Assembly (NCBI GenBank): GCA_015499995.1
Contig: JADNRV010000008.1
Location: 575,413-639,412 of the forward strand
DNA: 64,000 nucleotides
Direction: 5' to 3'
DNA from: Flammula alnicola
Lineage: Eukaryota; Basidiomycota; Agaricomycetes; Agaricales; Strophariaceae
Of the stretch, positions 23,831-35,475 are shown piece by piece. Position numbers and translations under genes: made by a program. The notes below the pieces were generated by a model, which saw only the letters and a list, made by a program, of their open reading frames with translations, did not search any database and was not told where the DNA came from. The first letter of the stretch is position 1. Each line of letters starts with the position of its first letter.

Positions 23831-24215
23831 TTTGTTGAGGGGATTTAATCACTGATATTCCAGAGTACGATATGTAGTGCTTAAAGTTGAATATGACTCA
23901 TGGTTCTCCCCAAGTTCTCCCACCATACTACTGGGTATATGATCTTCCCAGGCCGTTGTATTCGCTGAGCGGGATAATCTGCGTCGGCTCGCTTATGCTT
24001 AGTGATGGTATATACTTAATAATAATGTACATGTTTCAAAATTCCGAATACACCATCATCGATTGCCATTCCAACACCTCCACGGCGAGAGCCCATTCAT
24101 AAGTATACGATAAGAAAAGTCACCAAAATATTATAGTAAATAGTAGAAAGAAATGAGCCCTAAAGGAAAAAAAAGTATGAAAAAAAGGACGCCGACGATC
24201 ATATATGTATAGTCC
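23831..24215. other. Intergenic, nothing recognised
   Basis: AT-rich stretch holding the GNAT promoter side and the 3' end of the SEA4-like gene. Confidence 0.4.
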
Positions 24216-27200
24216 TCAAAACTCTTCGGCGCATCGACAATCACAATCAGCTACAGGACAAACATCATGGGTTCTCCCTGCATCTTCGCCTAGGAACCAT
24301 TCAAGAATGTGGACAGCATGTCCTCCGTGGCGGCAGGTCTGGCATATGACAATGGCGTCGTCGAAGGTATCTGGATTTAATGCAATGTCAATTTGCACAA
24401 AATGAGGGCCAATCTACAAGAACTAACCTCGATGGTGGGTGTACCCAAGGTCAACTTCACGTGCTGCATCGTGTACAATCGACAGTGTCATCAAGCATAC
24501 AGAACACCTCGGCAGCTCGCGACTACAACTCTCGCATGCGGTAGGCTAGAAAAATAGTAAGGATACTTGATTAAACAAGGCAGAGAATATGAATGACTGA
24601 CTCGTGCTTTCTGTTGTGCAGCAAGCAAGACCCCCGTATTGCGGACGGGCTTGCTACAGTAATGACACCGTATCAGAATCTGCCTTGGTGCCCAGTCTTC
24701 AGGAACTGTACCGCCCGTCTGCATTCCTCCTTGCAGCAGTTGACCTCGTTCAATGTCAAAACCAACACGAAGATGATGAAGCTTGAAACCATCCAGCAAG
24801 TCTCGGTACGTTTCCAGCCACCTCTCCGCTCTCCTATCTTTGAACTTCTGTGGGCACACATACGAGCTGAGGATGGCTGCTGACTGTACGTCGCCTGTGC
24901 GATCCACGTACGCCTGGAGGATGTTCATTCCAGTAGGTGTCAGACCTGTGACGACGAGGGCGTCGACATCGCCGTGCAGGCAGGCATGTTCGACTGTACG
25001 TCGGAGGTAAGAGGAGAGAGTTTTGTCGTCGAGGAACTGGAAGGCGATGATGAGGCGCTCGCGGAAGGGAATAACTTCTTCGTCGAGGACCTCGCCCCAA
25101 TCTCCCATAGCAAGATGCGTCAGCATCATTCTGAAATATGGGTCATGGAGTCGAATAATAAGACGGGCATAATGTTCTCGTATTTCGAGACCTCTCGCCG
25201 AACCAGAGTGGGTCGAAAGAGGTGCTAGAGCAGCTATTGTGCCAGACATCATCTGGTGTGTTTCATCTACAAATAATACTTAGTGCACGTAAGATTCTCC
25301 AAGGAAATTAGGGTTACCATCGCTCCTCATGAGGAGATCAGCTGCCTTGCCAAACTGGCCAGTGAAGACCAACCAACATGCAGCCTTTGACAGCCTTCCA
25401 TCCTTTTCCCACCTATAACGACACATCGTCACCTCCAAAAGTCTAAATCGAAAGAGATCAACTACTAACCGTTTGATAGAAGCCGCAATTTCCTCCTCTC
25501 TGAGGCTCCACCCACAAACATGCAACGCAACCTGCCTCTGTACCAACTTACTCGTCGCCACAGGAGGCTTCCAGCTCCACCGATCGATGCCTCTCCTCGC
25601 CGCCAACGTCGCTAGAGCAGCAGACCAGTTACCATGCAAGTCATCTGCGGGCGAATGGCTTCGCCGAGAAGCATGGCCTTGGTTTCCCGTGACAGGGAGG
25701 TCGAGGAGCAGCGACCGCTGGATAGCGATAGGGGTATCGTCGGACAGGTGTGATTGTGGGGTAGCGGCATCGGTTGCTGGAAAGCCCTCCCAGATGCCCA
25801 TGAGGCCGTGATAGGAGAAGTCGTAGCCGTGCAGGCGCGGCGTTGGAACGCAGAGAACGTCTTGAGAATCTGTTACAAGAAAATTAGATAAAACTTTCCA
25901 AAGAAAAAAGCACATCGACGTACGATGAATCCAAGCCCAGAGGTCAGATAGCATCTGCGTCGTCCCGTCGGATGGTTCGTGGTCATCTTGGGTAACACTG
26001 ACATTCAGCTGAGGCTGTAGAACTGGGTCAATCTTACGCCTCGAAGAGGCAACAACCTGACATCCATACCTGACTCAAGCCATACCCTGCCTTAACTCTG
26101 CGTCTCATGATCATGGAGATATCATCCTGCACAACATGAGTAACACCCTGCCTCTTCGCTTCCCTGGGTTTCTGCAATGCACGCTCGACAACACGACGCT
26201 CAACGACGGGTGGCTCGTTCGGCTCCTCAGCAGGTATCGTGTCCGTTCGCGACAGAGATCGTCTTTGCAACGCGCTGGGTTCGCCTCTTTCACTGGTTCT
26301 GTACTTGCGAACCGATGCTGGACTGTAGGTCCTCGGCTGGCCAGGTCTCGTCGCTGAAAGACCTGTGGGTTTCGCCGATAGCGCAGGAAAGCCGTCGTCA
26401 TCACCTCTACCAAATAGGGGTGGTATTGCAGTAGGTACCGCTGGTAGAGGTATGTGGGGACCTGCAGAGGTTCCTGACCGACCTCGCACCCGCGATTCCT
26501 CTCGTGATGGACCGGATCTAGAGCGAGACCCTCTTCCCTTCTCGCCGCTACCCTTGTATTTAAATGCCGCTGCTGAAGTTGGCGGATGCACAACATCCGG
26601 ATTGAACTCGTCGTCGGATTCCGGGTCCTTGTAGCCTTCCAACACCTTCAATCCGAGTCCTCCTCCGATAGCAAGATCTCCCCTGGCACTCCAAGCCACT
26701 TGCTTGGCAGTGTCATGGAAGGCATATACCTCGAGGTCTCCATCTTTATTGACTACCATGACGTTTGAAGTAAGCGATGGCGAAGGCTTGTTATGCGGAA
26801 CAAGGGCAAAGGAAGCTAAGGGCCGAGGAAAATACTTCGCTGTGGGTAAGAAATCGATTTAAGAGAGAGGAACAAAAGGAATATAAAATGAAAGCTCACT
26901 TCTACGTGTGTCCGCGAGGACAAATGCAGGTTGGGTAGGAAGTTCCAACGAAGCTGACAAACTTTCTTTAGGCGACTGCTGCAACTGACTTTGTCGATCT
27001 CCTCCTGTCTGCCAAGGCAAGTTTGCAGCCCAAGAGCGCCTTGTGGCTCGAATAGAATCTTTCGAGCTCCTTGTTTCACCGTCTGATGACCCCCCACCGG
27101 CAACGCTTCCTTCTACAGCATGCATCCTAGATTCTGCGAAGTCCCAGAACCGCACATAACTGGACTCTCTTTCCAGAGTAGCCAGACAACCCCGTCTCGT

Positions 27201-28224
27201 GCTTGAAAACTCGATATTCGCGTACGCCCCTCCTGGTTTGATTCGGGCCCCGTCGGCAATGGCGTCTCGTTCTGAGAACATTAAAATAGGCTGATTGAGC
27301 CGCCGTGCGTCCCAAATGGTTATCCCTGCATCTCCAAAGCACGCGATGCGGTGAGCATCGAATGGATCTGTTGCAATGCCGTGTACTTTCGATGCAACGT
27401 TGACTGCAGAGATAGCGGGCGAGCGGAGGTCGAAAAGACGTAGCCATCGATGAGATATCCCGGCTAGCAGAAGGTGGGTAGAGGAAGGAAGGAAGGCAAG
27501 AGAGGATACGACCTCCGTGGGAGCGTGTTGTTGAAGAATTCGAGGATCGAACCTGGCTTGATTTTCCAGGCGCGGAAGAAGCGGTTGGGGTCGTGGGCGC
27601 GGAGGGGTAACGGTGTTCGGGAAAGACGCATCATTAGGGTGGGCGAGAGGAAGAGCAAGCGATGAAGCAAGCGTGCTGATATCCCAAATGACGAGACTGG
27701 AGTCCCCGCGAACCTTATCTAGGCCGACAGCGACGTAATTGGGGTCGGCGCTACTGAAGGCGAGGGCATTGCATGAGCGAGAGTTGCGCACAGGCAGGCT
27801 CACGGAGGGTCCACTGGATAGAACACCCTTGCGTTGGGCCTGCTTGCCTGCTTCGAGACGGATAAGGTCGACTTTTCCGGTGCTGAGTCCGACTGCCATC
27901 AGGTCGTCGAAAGCGGGGTCTGGAGACCAAGCAAAGCACTAGATAAATTTCAATGGTAAGCAATGATCTCATATAATGTAGAAATGGGCACGGAAACGTT
28001 ATCAAAACGAAACTCGTATATCCTCAAACCACAAAAGCTATCCGTGGTGAAAAATTAAGCAGACTCGCCTTCATAAAGTGCAAATCATGCTGAGATGTTA
28101 CATGTCGTATTTCTGGATATTCCGAGGCCCATTCGTACAGCGTAATTTGAGAACCACCTCCAACCACGAATTTGTTCTCGTGTCGGGGGTGCCAGAGAAG
28201 GCGTTTGTCGGGTTGAACCATCAT
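24216..28224 (-). CDS. SEA4: SEA/GATOR2 complex WD40 subunit (Sea4/Mios-like)
   Basis: Mios/Sea4 is a subunit of the GATOR2 (SEACAT) complex that regulates TORC1 at the vacuole. The start MMVQPDKRLLWHPRHENKFV is followed by WD-like units: LYEWASEYPE, LMAVGLSTGKVDLIRL, NALAFSSADPNYVAVGLD with VIWD, LLLAGISHRWLRLFDLR, HRIACFGDAGITIWD and VRFWDF. A serine-rich low-complexity insert lies at about 26150-26600. The alpha-solenoid follows (SWREEEIAASIKR-like segment, GQFGKAADLLM, LSSYLRRTVEHACLHGD). The C-terminal zinc domain has CHYCSKPV, SCSRELPRCSVCL, CQTCRHGGHAVHILEWF and ends CPVADCDCRC. That WD40-solenoid-zinc layout is the Mios signature. About nine introns. The symbol follows yeast usage. 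Confidence 0.85.
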
Positions 28225-28529
28225 TGAAGTTCGAATGATTCAAGTCTTAAACTGAAGCGAAAGTGCTCAAGATAAAGAGACAAAAATCATAGCTTCATTT
28301 CCGAGCTATGGGAGACCTCCGCTGGGGGAAAGAGACAGCCTGAGCAGTAAGATAGTTGGTAGAACTTGGAAGCTCAGAGGAGGAGAGTCACTGGCAGCTT
28401 CGCATGACCGCGAAAACTCCCACCGGCCCGGCCTTGGAAGTCGTGTGGGAATATATTTCTATTTTCATCTCCTCATCGTGACTCGATCTGATATGGCAGG
28501 TCTTGACCAGAAAAAACTTGAAAAAGTGG
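28225..28529. promoter_or_regulatory. Shared divergent promoter of SEA4-like gene and lysyl-tRNA synthetase
   Basis: About 400 bp separate the two start codons (28224 and 28626). A well-placed out-of-frame ATG at 28494 opens a short upstream frame that overlaps the start of the synthetase frame, if transcripts begin that far upstream. Confidence 0.4.
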
Positions 28530-28625
28530 ATGCTCAAACTTCTTCGCCCGTTATCTCTTCTCCAATCTACACCACTTAGTCGACCAACTCGTACCTCTCC
28601 TATCTTCCCAAACTATTATCGAAAT
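28530..28625 (+). other. Possible alternative N-terminal extension of lysyl-tRNA synthetase (mitochondrial leader)
   Basis: In frame with the synthetase, and without stops, an ATG at 28530 adds 32 residues beginning MLKLLRPLSLLQ. The extension has leucines, serines, four arginines, one lysine and no acidic residue, the composition of a mitochondrial presequence. The base at -3 is T (weak context), while the downstream ATG at 28626 has A at -3 and G at +4 (strong context). This arrangement could yield mitochondrial and cytosolic forms by leaky scanning. Confidence 0.5.
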
Positions 28626-30813
28626 ATGGCCTCAGAAACACCGGCGGGCACCCACAAGGACCCTGTGACGGGCGAGATGATCTCCAAGCAGTTGGTATTT
28701 TTTTTCCGCGTCGAAATCGTGCGTTGATCGATGCATCGATGAAGGGAGCTCAAGCGTCGCGAGAAGCAGCGCGCAAAGGAGGCATCAAAGGCAAGCAAGG
28801 CCCCTGCCGCAACTCCGTCAGCGGCAGCTGCCTCAGCCGGACCTAGCGAAGACGATCTCAACCCAAATGTAAGGAGCGTGCTTTATGACTCGATTTTATA
28901 CTAATATAATACATTTAGCAATATTATGAAATGAGATGTCGCCAAATCCAAGAGCTCAAGCAATCCCAGAGCCCGAATCCTTATCCACACAAGTTCAATG
29001 TTTCGCGTGCGCTGGTTTCATATGTCGAGTTCTACGGCGCAGAAGGCAAGATCACATCTGGCACCAAGCTCGAGAATGTCGTCGAGAGCCTTGCGGGCCG
29101 TATCCACAATATCCGAGCCAGCGGTTCTAAGCTCAAGTTCTACGACTTGCACGGCGAAGGAACCAAGGTCCAAATCATGGCTACCCAACAAGACGCGCAG
29201 GATCCCAACTCATTTATCGCGACGCACGAGCACTTCAAGCGTGGCGACATCGTCGGCGTTACCGGTGTACCTTCGCGCACTAAGAAGGGCGAACTAAGTA
29301 TCACCCCCTTGAGCATGCAGCTCCTCTCGCCCAATCTGCACCAGCTTCCATCCGGCCACTTTGGTCTCAAGGACCAGGAGACGCGCTACCGCAAGCGCTA
29401 CCTCGACCTCATCCTAAACGACAGCACCCGCAAGCTGTTCATCACCCGTAGTCGCATCATCAACTACATCCGCCGCTTCCTCGATGCCCAAGGCTTCATG
29501 GAGGTTGAAACGCCCATGATGTCCCTACTTGCTGGCGGTGCCACCGCTAAGCCCTTCGTCACGCACCACAACGACCTCGATCTGGACCTCTACCTCCGTA
29601 TCGCACCCGAGCTGTATCTCAAGGAACTCGTCGTCGGTGGTCTCGACAGAGTGTACGAAATCGGACGCGTGTTCAGAAACGAGGGCATCGACTTGACGCA
29701 TAACCCCGAATTCACCATTTGCGAATTTTACATGGCCTACGCTGACATGACGGATCTCATGGATATCACGGAAGCTATGATAGAAGGCTTGGTCAAGACT
29801 CTTACTGGTGGTAAGACGACGATTACATACCACCCCGACGGAAACAAGGGCCAGGAAGGCGCAAGGGAGCTGGTGCTGGACTTCCAAAGACCATGGAAGC
29901 GATATGATATGATCACGACACTAGAGGAGAAGCTGGGTGTCAAGTTCCCTCCTGGCGAAACTCTGCACACAGAAGAGACGAACAGGTTCCTCAGGGAACT
30001 TTGTGTCAAGGTAGGAATTGGTCCTGTATTTTGTGTCGCCGCCGTTGCTGATCTCTAACTGGTAGCACAACGTTGACTGCAGTGAACCCCGCACCAACGC
30101 ACGTATGCTCGACAAGGTACAGGTCTTCCGCCCGCTAGCCATTACATTGATCTGACATTTTGTTTTGTTTTCAGCTCGTCGGAGAATTCATCGAGCCTCT
30201 GTGCGTGTCGCCGGCGTTCATCGTCGGCCACCCACAAGTGATGTCCCCGCTCGCCAAGTGGCATCGATCGCGGCCTGGTCTGTGCGAGCGCTTCGAGGGC
30301 TTCATGTGCGGAAAGGAGTTCTGCAATGCCTACACAGAGTTGAACGATCCGTTTGAGCAGAGGCTGCGATTCGAGGAGCAGGTGAGTTATCGTTATTTCG
30401 TCCAAGTAGATATTTTTGTTGATCTCCTGCCTTTTCTCAGTCGAGGCAGAAGGAGCAGGGTGATGAGGAAGCACAAGGAATTGACGAAACCTTTATTGAT
30501 GCGTACGTGTTTCCTCAATCGTTACGAACTGGAGAATCTTATTGATCTTGTCCGCGTAAATGTAGTCTCGAACACGGTCTCGCTCCTACTGGTGGATGGG
30601 GTCTCGGTGTCGACCGCCTCGTCATGTTCTTGACGGATTCAACCAGTCAGTATTTTCCCGCCTTCTCTGATACGCAATTCTCATGTTTATGCTCTTCCCC
30701 CAGACATCAAGGAAGTCCTCCTTTTCCCAGCGATGAAGCCCCAAGATACCCCGGCAACCACTGCTGTTGCCACGCCCGGCGGACACCACTTGGGCCAGTC
30801 AGGTCAAATCTAG
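28626..30813 (+). CDS. KRS1: Lysyl-tRNA synthetase, class II, complete
   Basis: It charges tRNA-Lys with lysine using ATP. The first exon [16 protein letters not shown] is followed by a lysine/alanine-rich helix ([18 protein letters not shown]), typical of eukaryotic cytosolic enzymes and involved in tRNA binding. The OB-fold anticodon-binding domain is at about residues 70-185 ([24 protein letters not shown] segment). The class II motifs follow: motif 1 ([19 protein letters not shown]), motif 2 ([20 protein letters not shown], continuing into TICEFY) and motif 3 ([16 protein letters not shown], then [13 protein letters not shown]). The exons join without frame problems. The protein is about 590 residues from this ATG. 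One gene may serve both cytosol and mitochondria (see the upstream extension). No damage seen. Confidence 0.97.
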
Positions 30814-31472
30814 AGCTAGAGTTTCAAAGCTTTCCGTCTTTTTTTTCGTTTTGAAAAAGTATTTTTTGTGAGAATGTAAACATGAATTCCTGGTTTGAAG
30901 GTTCAAATTTAAACGTTTACTAGTTATCCTGTGGTCCAGGCTTTGAACTAATTGTAGCAGTGTTGGCATGCGTCGGAGAACACTTACTGTATAGAAGTTT
31001 ATGATACTAAATAATAGACTCATTTACCCGCCAATCGTACTTTGCGGCCTGCGTCGGCTATAATCGGTTTGAACAAGGAAGGATTCGCACGATAGTCAAG
31101 TTCTTCCTGAACTTCAAGCTTCAACTACTGACTAGTACTGACTCCTCGACCTCGAGCTCGCCTGATATTCTTCTGTATTCAACACAATTTGGACCTGGAA
31201 CAAAACTCAAGGAAGATTCCCCTCTCAGACTTCAATATACCAACCTGACAACAATAACCCATCCCAAACTCGTAAGCTTATAGCTGAACGTTCAAGTTAC
31301 ACTAGCAACAATCTAGTAACTCTTTGCTACAACACTTCAAGAACCTAAACCCGATTAAAACTAGGTAAATACAACTTCAGATTCTCATATATTTAAGATT
31401 GAAACTTCCAGTGGCAGGTGGCCCTAGCGTCTTGAATTACGACTTTTTGCTTACAGTTATTCTGTTAAATCG
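30814..31472. other. Intergenic, 3' side of KRS1 and promoter of F-box copy B
   Basis: AT-rich with no supported gene. The last ~80 bases resemble those before the F-box copy at 10867, marking the edge of the duplicated segment. Confidence 0.45.
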
Positions 31473-32642
31473 ATGCATCCGAACCCACAAACTTCTAATC
31501 GTATCGTTGCATTGATCAACAAAGTCCTACCAGGTGAAATCCTGGCAGAGATCCTCACGCATACCGTCGTATGTTCCCATTCGGACTCTAACGTGGAACA
31601 ATGCTTTGCCGGCCCCGTAGGCCATCCATTCCTTTCAAAGATCACATCGATTCACCACCACCAATGTATCTCGACTCCCGATCCATTACTTCTCAGCCAA
31701 GTGTGTTCGCAATGGCGGGATATTATCCTTCATATGCCCATGCTCTGGGTATCTATCGCCATAATCTCTTATCCCGGAGAACGTCTGCTCCAGCTTCTGA
31801 AGCTATGGCTTGCACGGAGTGGACAACTTCCTATCAGCATTTTCTTTCTCCATCACAGATTTGGCGAAGTGAGAAGCGGGTTTCACAAGTCTTTCGTATC
31901 TCTGTTCCAACTACTGGCGTATCATGCTGCTCGATGGAGAGCCATTGATCTCGACATTTACGACTTGCATAGTCCGAACACCCCTGCATGTCTCGAGCAG
32001 TTCATATCCCCCAACTCCCTAACATCACTTGAATCTGTTACCTTGAACATCGTTGGCCCAAGTATGTTATTTGTCAATGATATCACAGGTCATTTTTTTC
32101 GATCAAATTCTCTCCACACGTTGAAATGGGCGAGCGGCGACGTCTACATCCGCAATTTACGTGTCTTGCCCCCTTGGTCCCAGATGAGATTCCTCGAACT
32201 CTTGAAGATTTGGGACACAAAAATTATTTTGACCGCGATCTCAGCGAGCGAGAAACTCGAAAGTCTACATATAGGAGAATGCACAATTAGCGAGGTCGAC
32301 AACATCACCGTCACTCTTCCCAATCTACAAATCTTGAGACTGACAGGGATAAACAACCTGTCGTGCTTGTTGGACAAACTCACATTCCCTGGCTTGAGGG
32401 CGTTGTTTTTGAAGGACACCATCAATATTCGCGCACCACATTCGACATGGGATACAATTGAAAGCCTGCTTTTGCGCTCGGGATGTCCTTTAGCAAGATT
32501 TTCCCTCATTGACAAAGCGATCAGACATAATGAAGAACGTCTGATTCAACATTTATCCTCGCCAGTCTTCTACTCGCTCACAGAACTCACGCTGGCCTCT
32601 CTGACGCTCGTTGACCGACTCATTTCTGGCTTGGTTTACTGA
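31473..32642 (+). CDS. F-box/LRR-type protein copy B, 389 aa, truncated by an early stop
   Basis: This sister of 10867-12892 has an open frame: F-box (LPGEILAEILTH .. LLSQVCSQWRDIILHMPMLW), then leucine-rich segments (LTSLESVTLNIVG, MRFLELLKIWDTK, LPNLQILRLTGINN, FPGLRALFLKD) and SLTELTLASLTLVDRLI. It stops with TGA at 32640-32642. The same frame remains open for 86 more codons, which match the C-terminus of copy A where a GGA codon replaces the TGA. Either the tail was lost by a nonsense change or this is a slightly shorter working protein. It may act as an SCF adaptor by family; no substrate known. Unlike copy A, this copy has no transposon and no frameshift. Confidence 0.75.
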   Translation: MHPNPQTSNRIVALINKVLPGEILAEILTHTVVCSHSDSNVEQCFAGPVGHPFLSKITSIHHHQCISTPDPLLLSQVCSQWRDIILHMPMLWVSIAIISYPGERLLQLLKLWLARSGQLPISIFFLHHRFGEVRSGFHKSFVSLFQLLAYHAARWRAIDLDIYDLHSPNTPACLEQFISPNSLTSLESVTLNIVGPSMLFVNDITGHFFRSNSLHTLKWASGDVYIRNLRVLPPWSQMRFLELLKIWDTKIILTAISASEKLESLHIGECTISEVDNITVTLPNLQILRLTGINNLSCLLDKLTFPGLRALFLKDTINIRAPHSTWDTIESLLLRSGCPLARFSLIDKAIRHNEERLIQHLSSPVFYSLTELTLASLTLVDRLISGLVY

Positions 32643-32900
32643 GACAACAACATGGAGAATTCGCACGACATCCTACATAAGCTCAAAATATTGGAATTGA
32701 AAGGGTGTTTAACGAAGGATGGTGCAATCTCGAGAATGGTGTCGAGTCGTTGTCGAAAGAAACAGGCCTCTTTAACTCGTGTCCAAGTGAGAACCAACGC
32801 CGATAGAAATTCTCATCTCCAAGACGTCCATGTATTGGCGACATTAGCAGAGGAGGGATTGGAAGTCGATCTCGGCCATAATCATCGTGTTCTCATATAA
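32643..32900 (+). pseudogene. Untranslated former C-terminus of F-box copy B
   Basis: This is in frame with the gene above, beyond its TGA, to a TAA at 32898-32900. It encodes LKILELKGCLTKDGAIS and ends EVDLGHNHRVLI, clearly homologous to the end of copy A (LKTLELRGCSATDGATS .. QVDLGHNYRFHV). It would be translated only by stop read-through. Confidence 0.75.
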
Positions 32901-33102
32901 CATTTGACAGTAGGATAACAATCATCAAATCGCTCCTCTGTTCTTATCTAATTAGAGTGTAACCGCATCTGCGACCGTCGTAGGGCTCACGGATCCAAGA
33001 AAATACCAAAATATCATGAGGGGCTGGACACAAATACCGTACAAGTAAGTACATGAAAGAAGAATAAAATTGTTTATTTCCACACATTAAACATCGAAGG
33101 CA

Positions 33103-34070
33103 TCAACGTCCATCACCAGAAGACATGGTCCTTCCTGCCTTCTTCTGTTCCTTCCAGTATTTTTCGGAGAAGTCCTGGAAGACTTCGGGTGTGATGGCAT
33201 AAGGAGGATTCCCTTCCCTCGTCTCCAGGAAATAGTCAGTGTCTAGGATCGATGCGTGGAACTTGTACATGGTTTCAAGCAGTTCTTTAGTGAGCGGCTG
33301 TTTGTCTTGACGGACGGCGTAGCACTGCCAACGGAAGAACAGCAATGTCAGTGAGTAATTTAAGTGGATAAGGCCAACGAAAATGCCTCACTGGTCCAGG
33401 AGACATTATCTGCCAGCTTTAATTTCAAGCTTGTGGTAAGGATCCTGGACGACGACGACGATAAACTTGGCGGACTCACCGGAAAGGCGCGAATCCATTA
33501 TGAGTCTCGATGCGCAGGTACACTGCAGGCTGATTATCAGCCGTATCGCACTTTTCTCCCGGTTTTACTGGGTAATCCCATCCTACAGACAGTGTAGGGC
33601 TATATACGACGATCGGGATTCCATACACTACAGTCAAGGGGCAGAGCTCGCCGACCTTGAAGATAGGGTGTGTAGGTTCGAAGTGCTCGGTGACGAAGCG
33701 TGCACGAGGACCGGTGGAAGTAAAGGACGGAAATTCGCCTTGACGGTGAATCTTGACACCCCAGATTCTGGTATGGGCAGGATTATTGCTGCTTTGGGTC
33801 GATGGGGTAGCGGCTATAGGGGTCTTGGTGTTTGCATCTCTCCCATCTTGAGATCGTGGTGGTTGGGCTCGGTTTTGGGATGGATAGTTAATCTTGCTTC
33901 CAGTGAGCAACTTGACAATCCCTGGAATTTTAGAACCGATTCAGTCAGACTAATACTGTAGCAGTTATAGAGATAAGCCTCACGCAGTAAGATATGCTTC
34001 TGCATTTCGAGCATCGTTTCAAATCCGTCTGTGTCTTGCATTGGGCGCAAACTTCTGGATTGGATGCCAT
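33103..34070 (-). pseudogene. MYND zinc-finger gene, probably damaged
   Basis: From ATG 34070 the frame gives CAQCKTQTDLKRCSKCRSIS, then YC: the first half of a MYND finger. After a GT..AG intron (about 33959-34019), the second half is seen as DCQVAHWKQD but in another frame, followed by a stop. A 2-bp loss at the donor would explain this. Further on, VKIHRQGEFPSF, FEPTHPIFKVGELCPLTVVY and VYLRIETHNGFAPF form a coherent body. The last exon CYAVRQDKQPLTKELLETMY .. FSEKYWKEQKKAG ends at 33103. MYND proteins bind proline-rich partners; this copy's target is unknown. A remnant of its sister lies at 13035-13334. A different splice pattern could still rescue it, so pseudogene status is likely but not certain. 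Confidence 0.6.
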
Positions 34071-34402
34071 GGGGGTTCGATACATACTCTGGTTTACTCT
34101 AGCAGCTCAAGCCAAAGTGAGGGGTTGTGAATGGTGTAGGCCAAAGCTTCGCAGAATGGTTGATAGCGGATTATATAGAGAAGAGATACATAATTTCGGA
34201 TTGCGTGAGCCGGAGGTCATGAGGCAATAAGCCATCTAAGCGCCCAGAATAAATTTGGATCACGGGCAGAGCTGATCAACAGTAATTTCAACAGTAAAAG
34301 ATATTGCAAGCAAACGTCAGTGGTTCGGGCTACTTATGGCATAAATTTACAGTTGGTTCCATTTATCCTTCACCGTTTCCTTCCCATTCACGTTCTCCCA
34401 TT
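34071..34402. other. Intergenic, nothing recognised
   Basis: Short stretch between the MYND gene promoter and the 3' end of glyoxalase I. No features seen. Confidence 0.4.
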
Positions 34403-35199
34403 TCAAAGGTGGAGGATACCTGCGACGATCTCAATCCAGTAGCTGATACAGAGATATGTAAATAATTAGCTACGCGTTCCTATGTTGGATCCTGAATGCA
34501 AATGTGACTCACCCGTCGGGGTCCAAGATAAACGCGATATTTCTCATCTTTCCATCACTAGGTCTCTTCTTGAACTGGACGCCGAGTTTCTCGAAACGCT
34601 CGCAAGCTTTTTCGACGTCGTCTACCGTGACGGCAATGTGTCCGAATCCCTTTCCAGGCTCTGAGTTACCGCTTGCGTAGCCTTGGAAGTTGGGATCGTT
34701 CTCAGTCCCATGGTTGTGAGTCAGCTCGAGGACACCTGAATCAGGGAAGGTGGGGTCATTGGTATGTTAATTGTCCAGCGACGTTTATTCGAGTGGCTCC
34801 ACTGACCTTCACGGGCGAAGCGAGACTTTTCTTTCTCTTCGGCTGTCAGTTCACGACCGTCATGGTTGAAGGCGAGGAAATATAAGGTGAAGTCATCGAA
34901 ACGCTTCTCTACATGTCGCATAAGGGAAAATTTAGTCCATCATGAAGGGATTGCCTTGGAAGCTATTCGGTACCGGAGAGAAGATCCATTCCGAGAACCT
35001 GTAGCAATACGATTTCAAGGAGATGAAAACGCGAAGACGGCTCGTCTCACCTCCTGATAGAATGCAAGAGACACCTTGGGATCCTTGACACGGATCATGG
35101 TGTGGTTGAACTGATTTCAACTTGATAACTGAATCTGCACAGAAAATATCAAGAAAATCTAGTCACCTTGAAGCTAGCGGTCTCTGCTGTGCGAGGCAT
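34403..35199 (-). CDS. GLO1: Lactoylglutathione lyase (glyoxalase I)
   Basis: Glyoxalase I isomerises the methylglyoxal-glutathione hemithioacetal to S-lactoylglutathione in the cytosol. Five short exons are inferred from ATG 35199 ([11 protein letters not shown]). The metal ligands are all recognisable: histidine in [12 protein letters not shown], glutamate in VLELTHNHG, histidine in [14 protein letters not shown] and glutamate in GYWIEIV. The substrate segments [14 protein letters not shown] and [15 protein letters not shown] are in place. Length of about 175 residues fits the monomeric-unit form rather than the fused double-domain yeast form. Splice joints keep frame. The gene lies between a decayed MYND gene and repeat-rich DNA. 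Confidence 0.93.
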
Positions 35200-35339
35200 T
35201 GTGGTGGGAGAGTTGAAGTCGGAATTCGACCTGCGGCTGGATTCGCATGAATCGCCTTGCTGTGTTAACAGGAAGGTTCCACCCAGTCTAAATTAGTCAT
35301 GATGTTGCCTTTGTTTGGTGTCTGCCTCCTGTATGTACA

Positions 35340-35475
35340 ACACCTACCAAATAGAAGTACCACGACCATCTCTCTCCCTTGAACTAGGTTCGGAGCAAGC
35401 CGCTTGCTCCGGCCCGGTACGGGTACTCCTTCGCAGAAGGGGCTTGCGCCAAACTGCCTGAAATCAGGGGTTTCA
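35340..35475. repeat. Degenerate dispersed repeat
   Basis: The segment CCTACCAAATAGAAGTACCA..CTCTCTCCCTTGAACT recurs as CCTACCAAATAAAGGCACGA..CTCTCCCTTGAACT near 37083-37120. AGAAGGGGCTTGCGCCAAACTGCC recurs inverted near 36342-36365. This is fragmentary repeat debris; no coding capacity. Confidence 0.45.
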
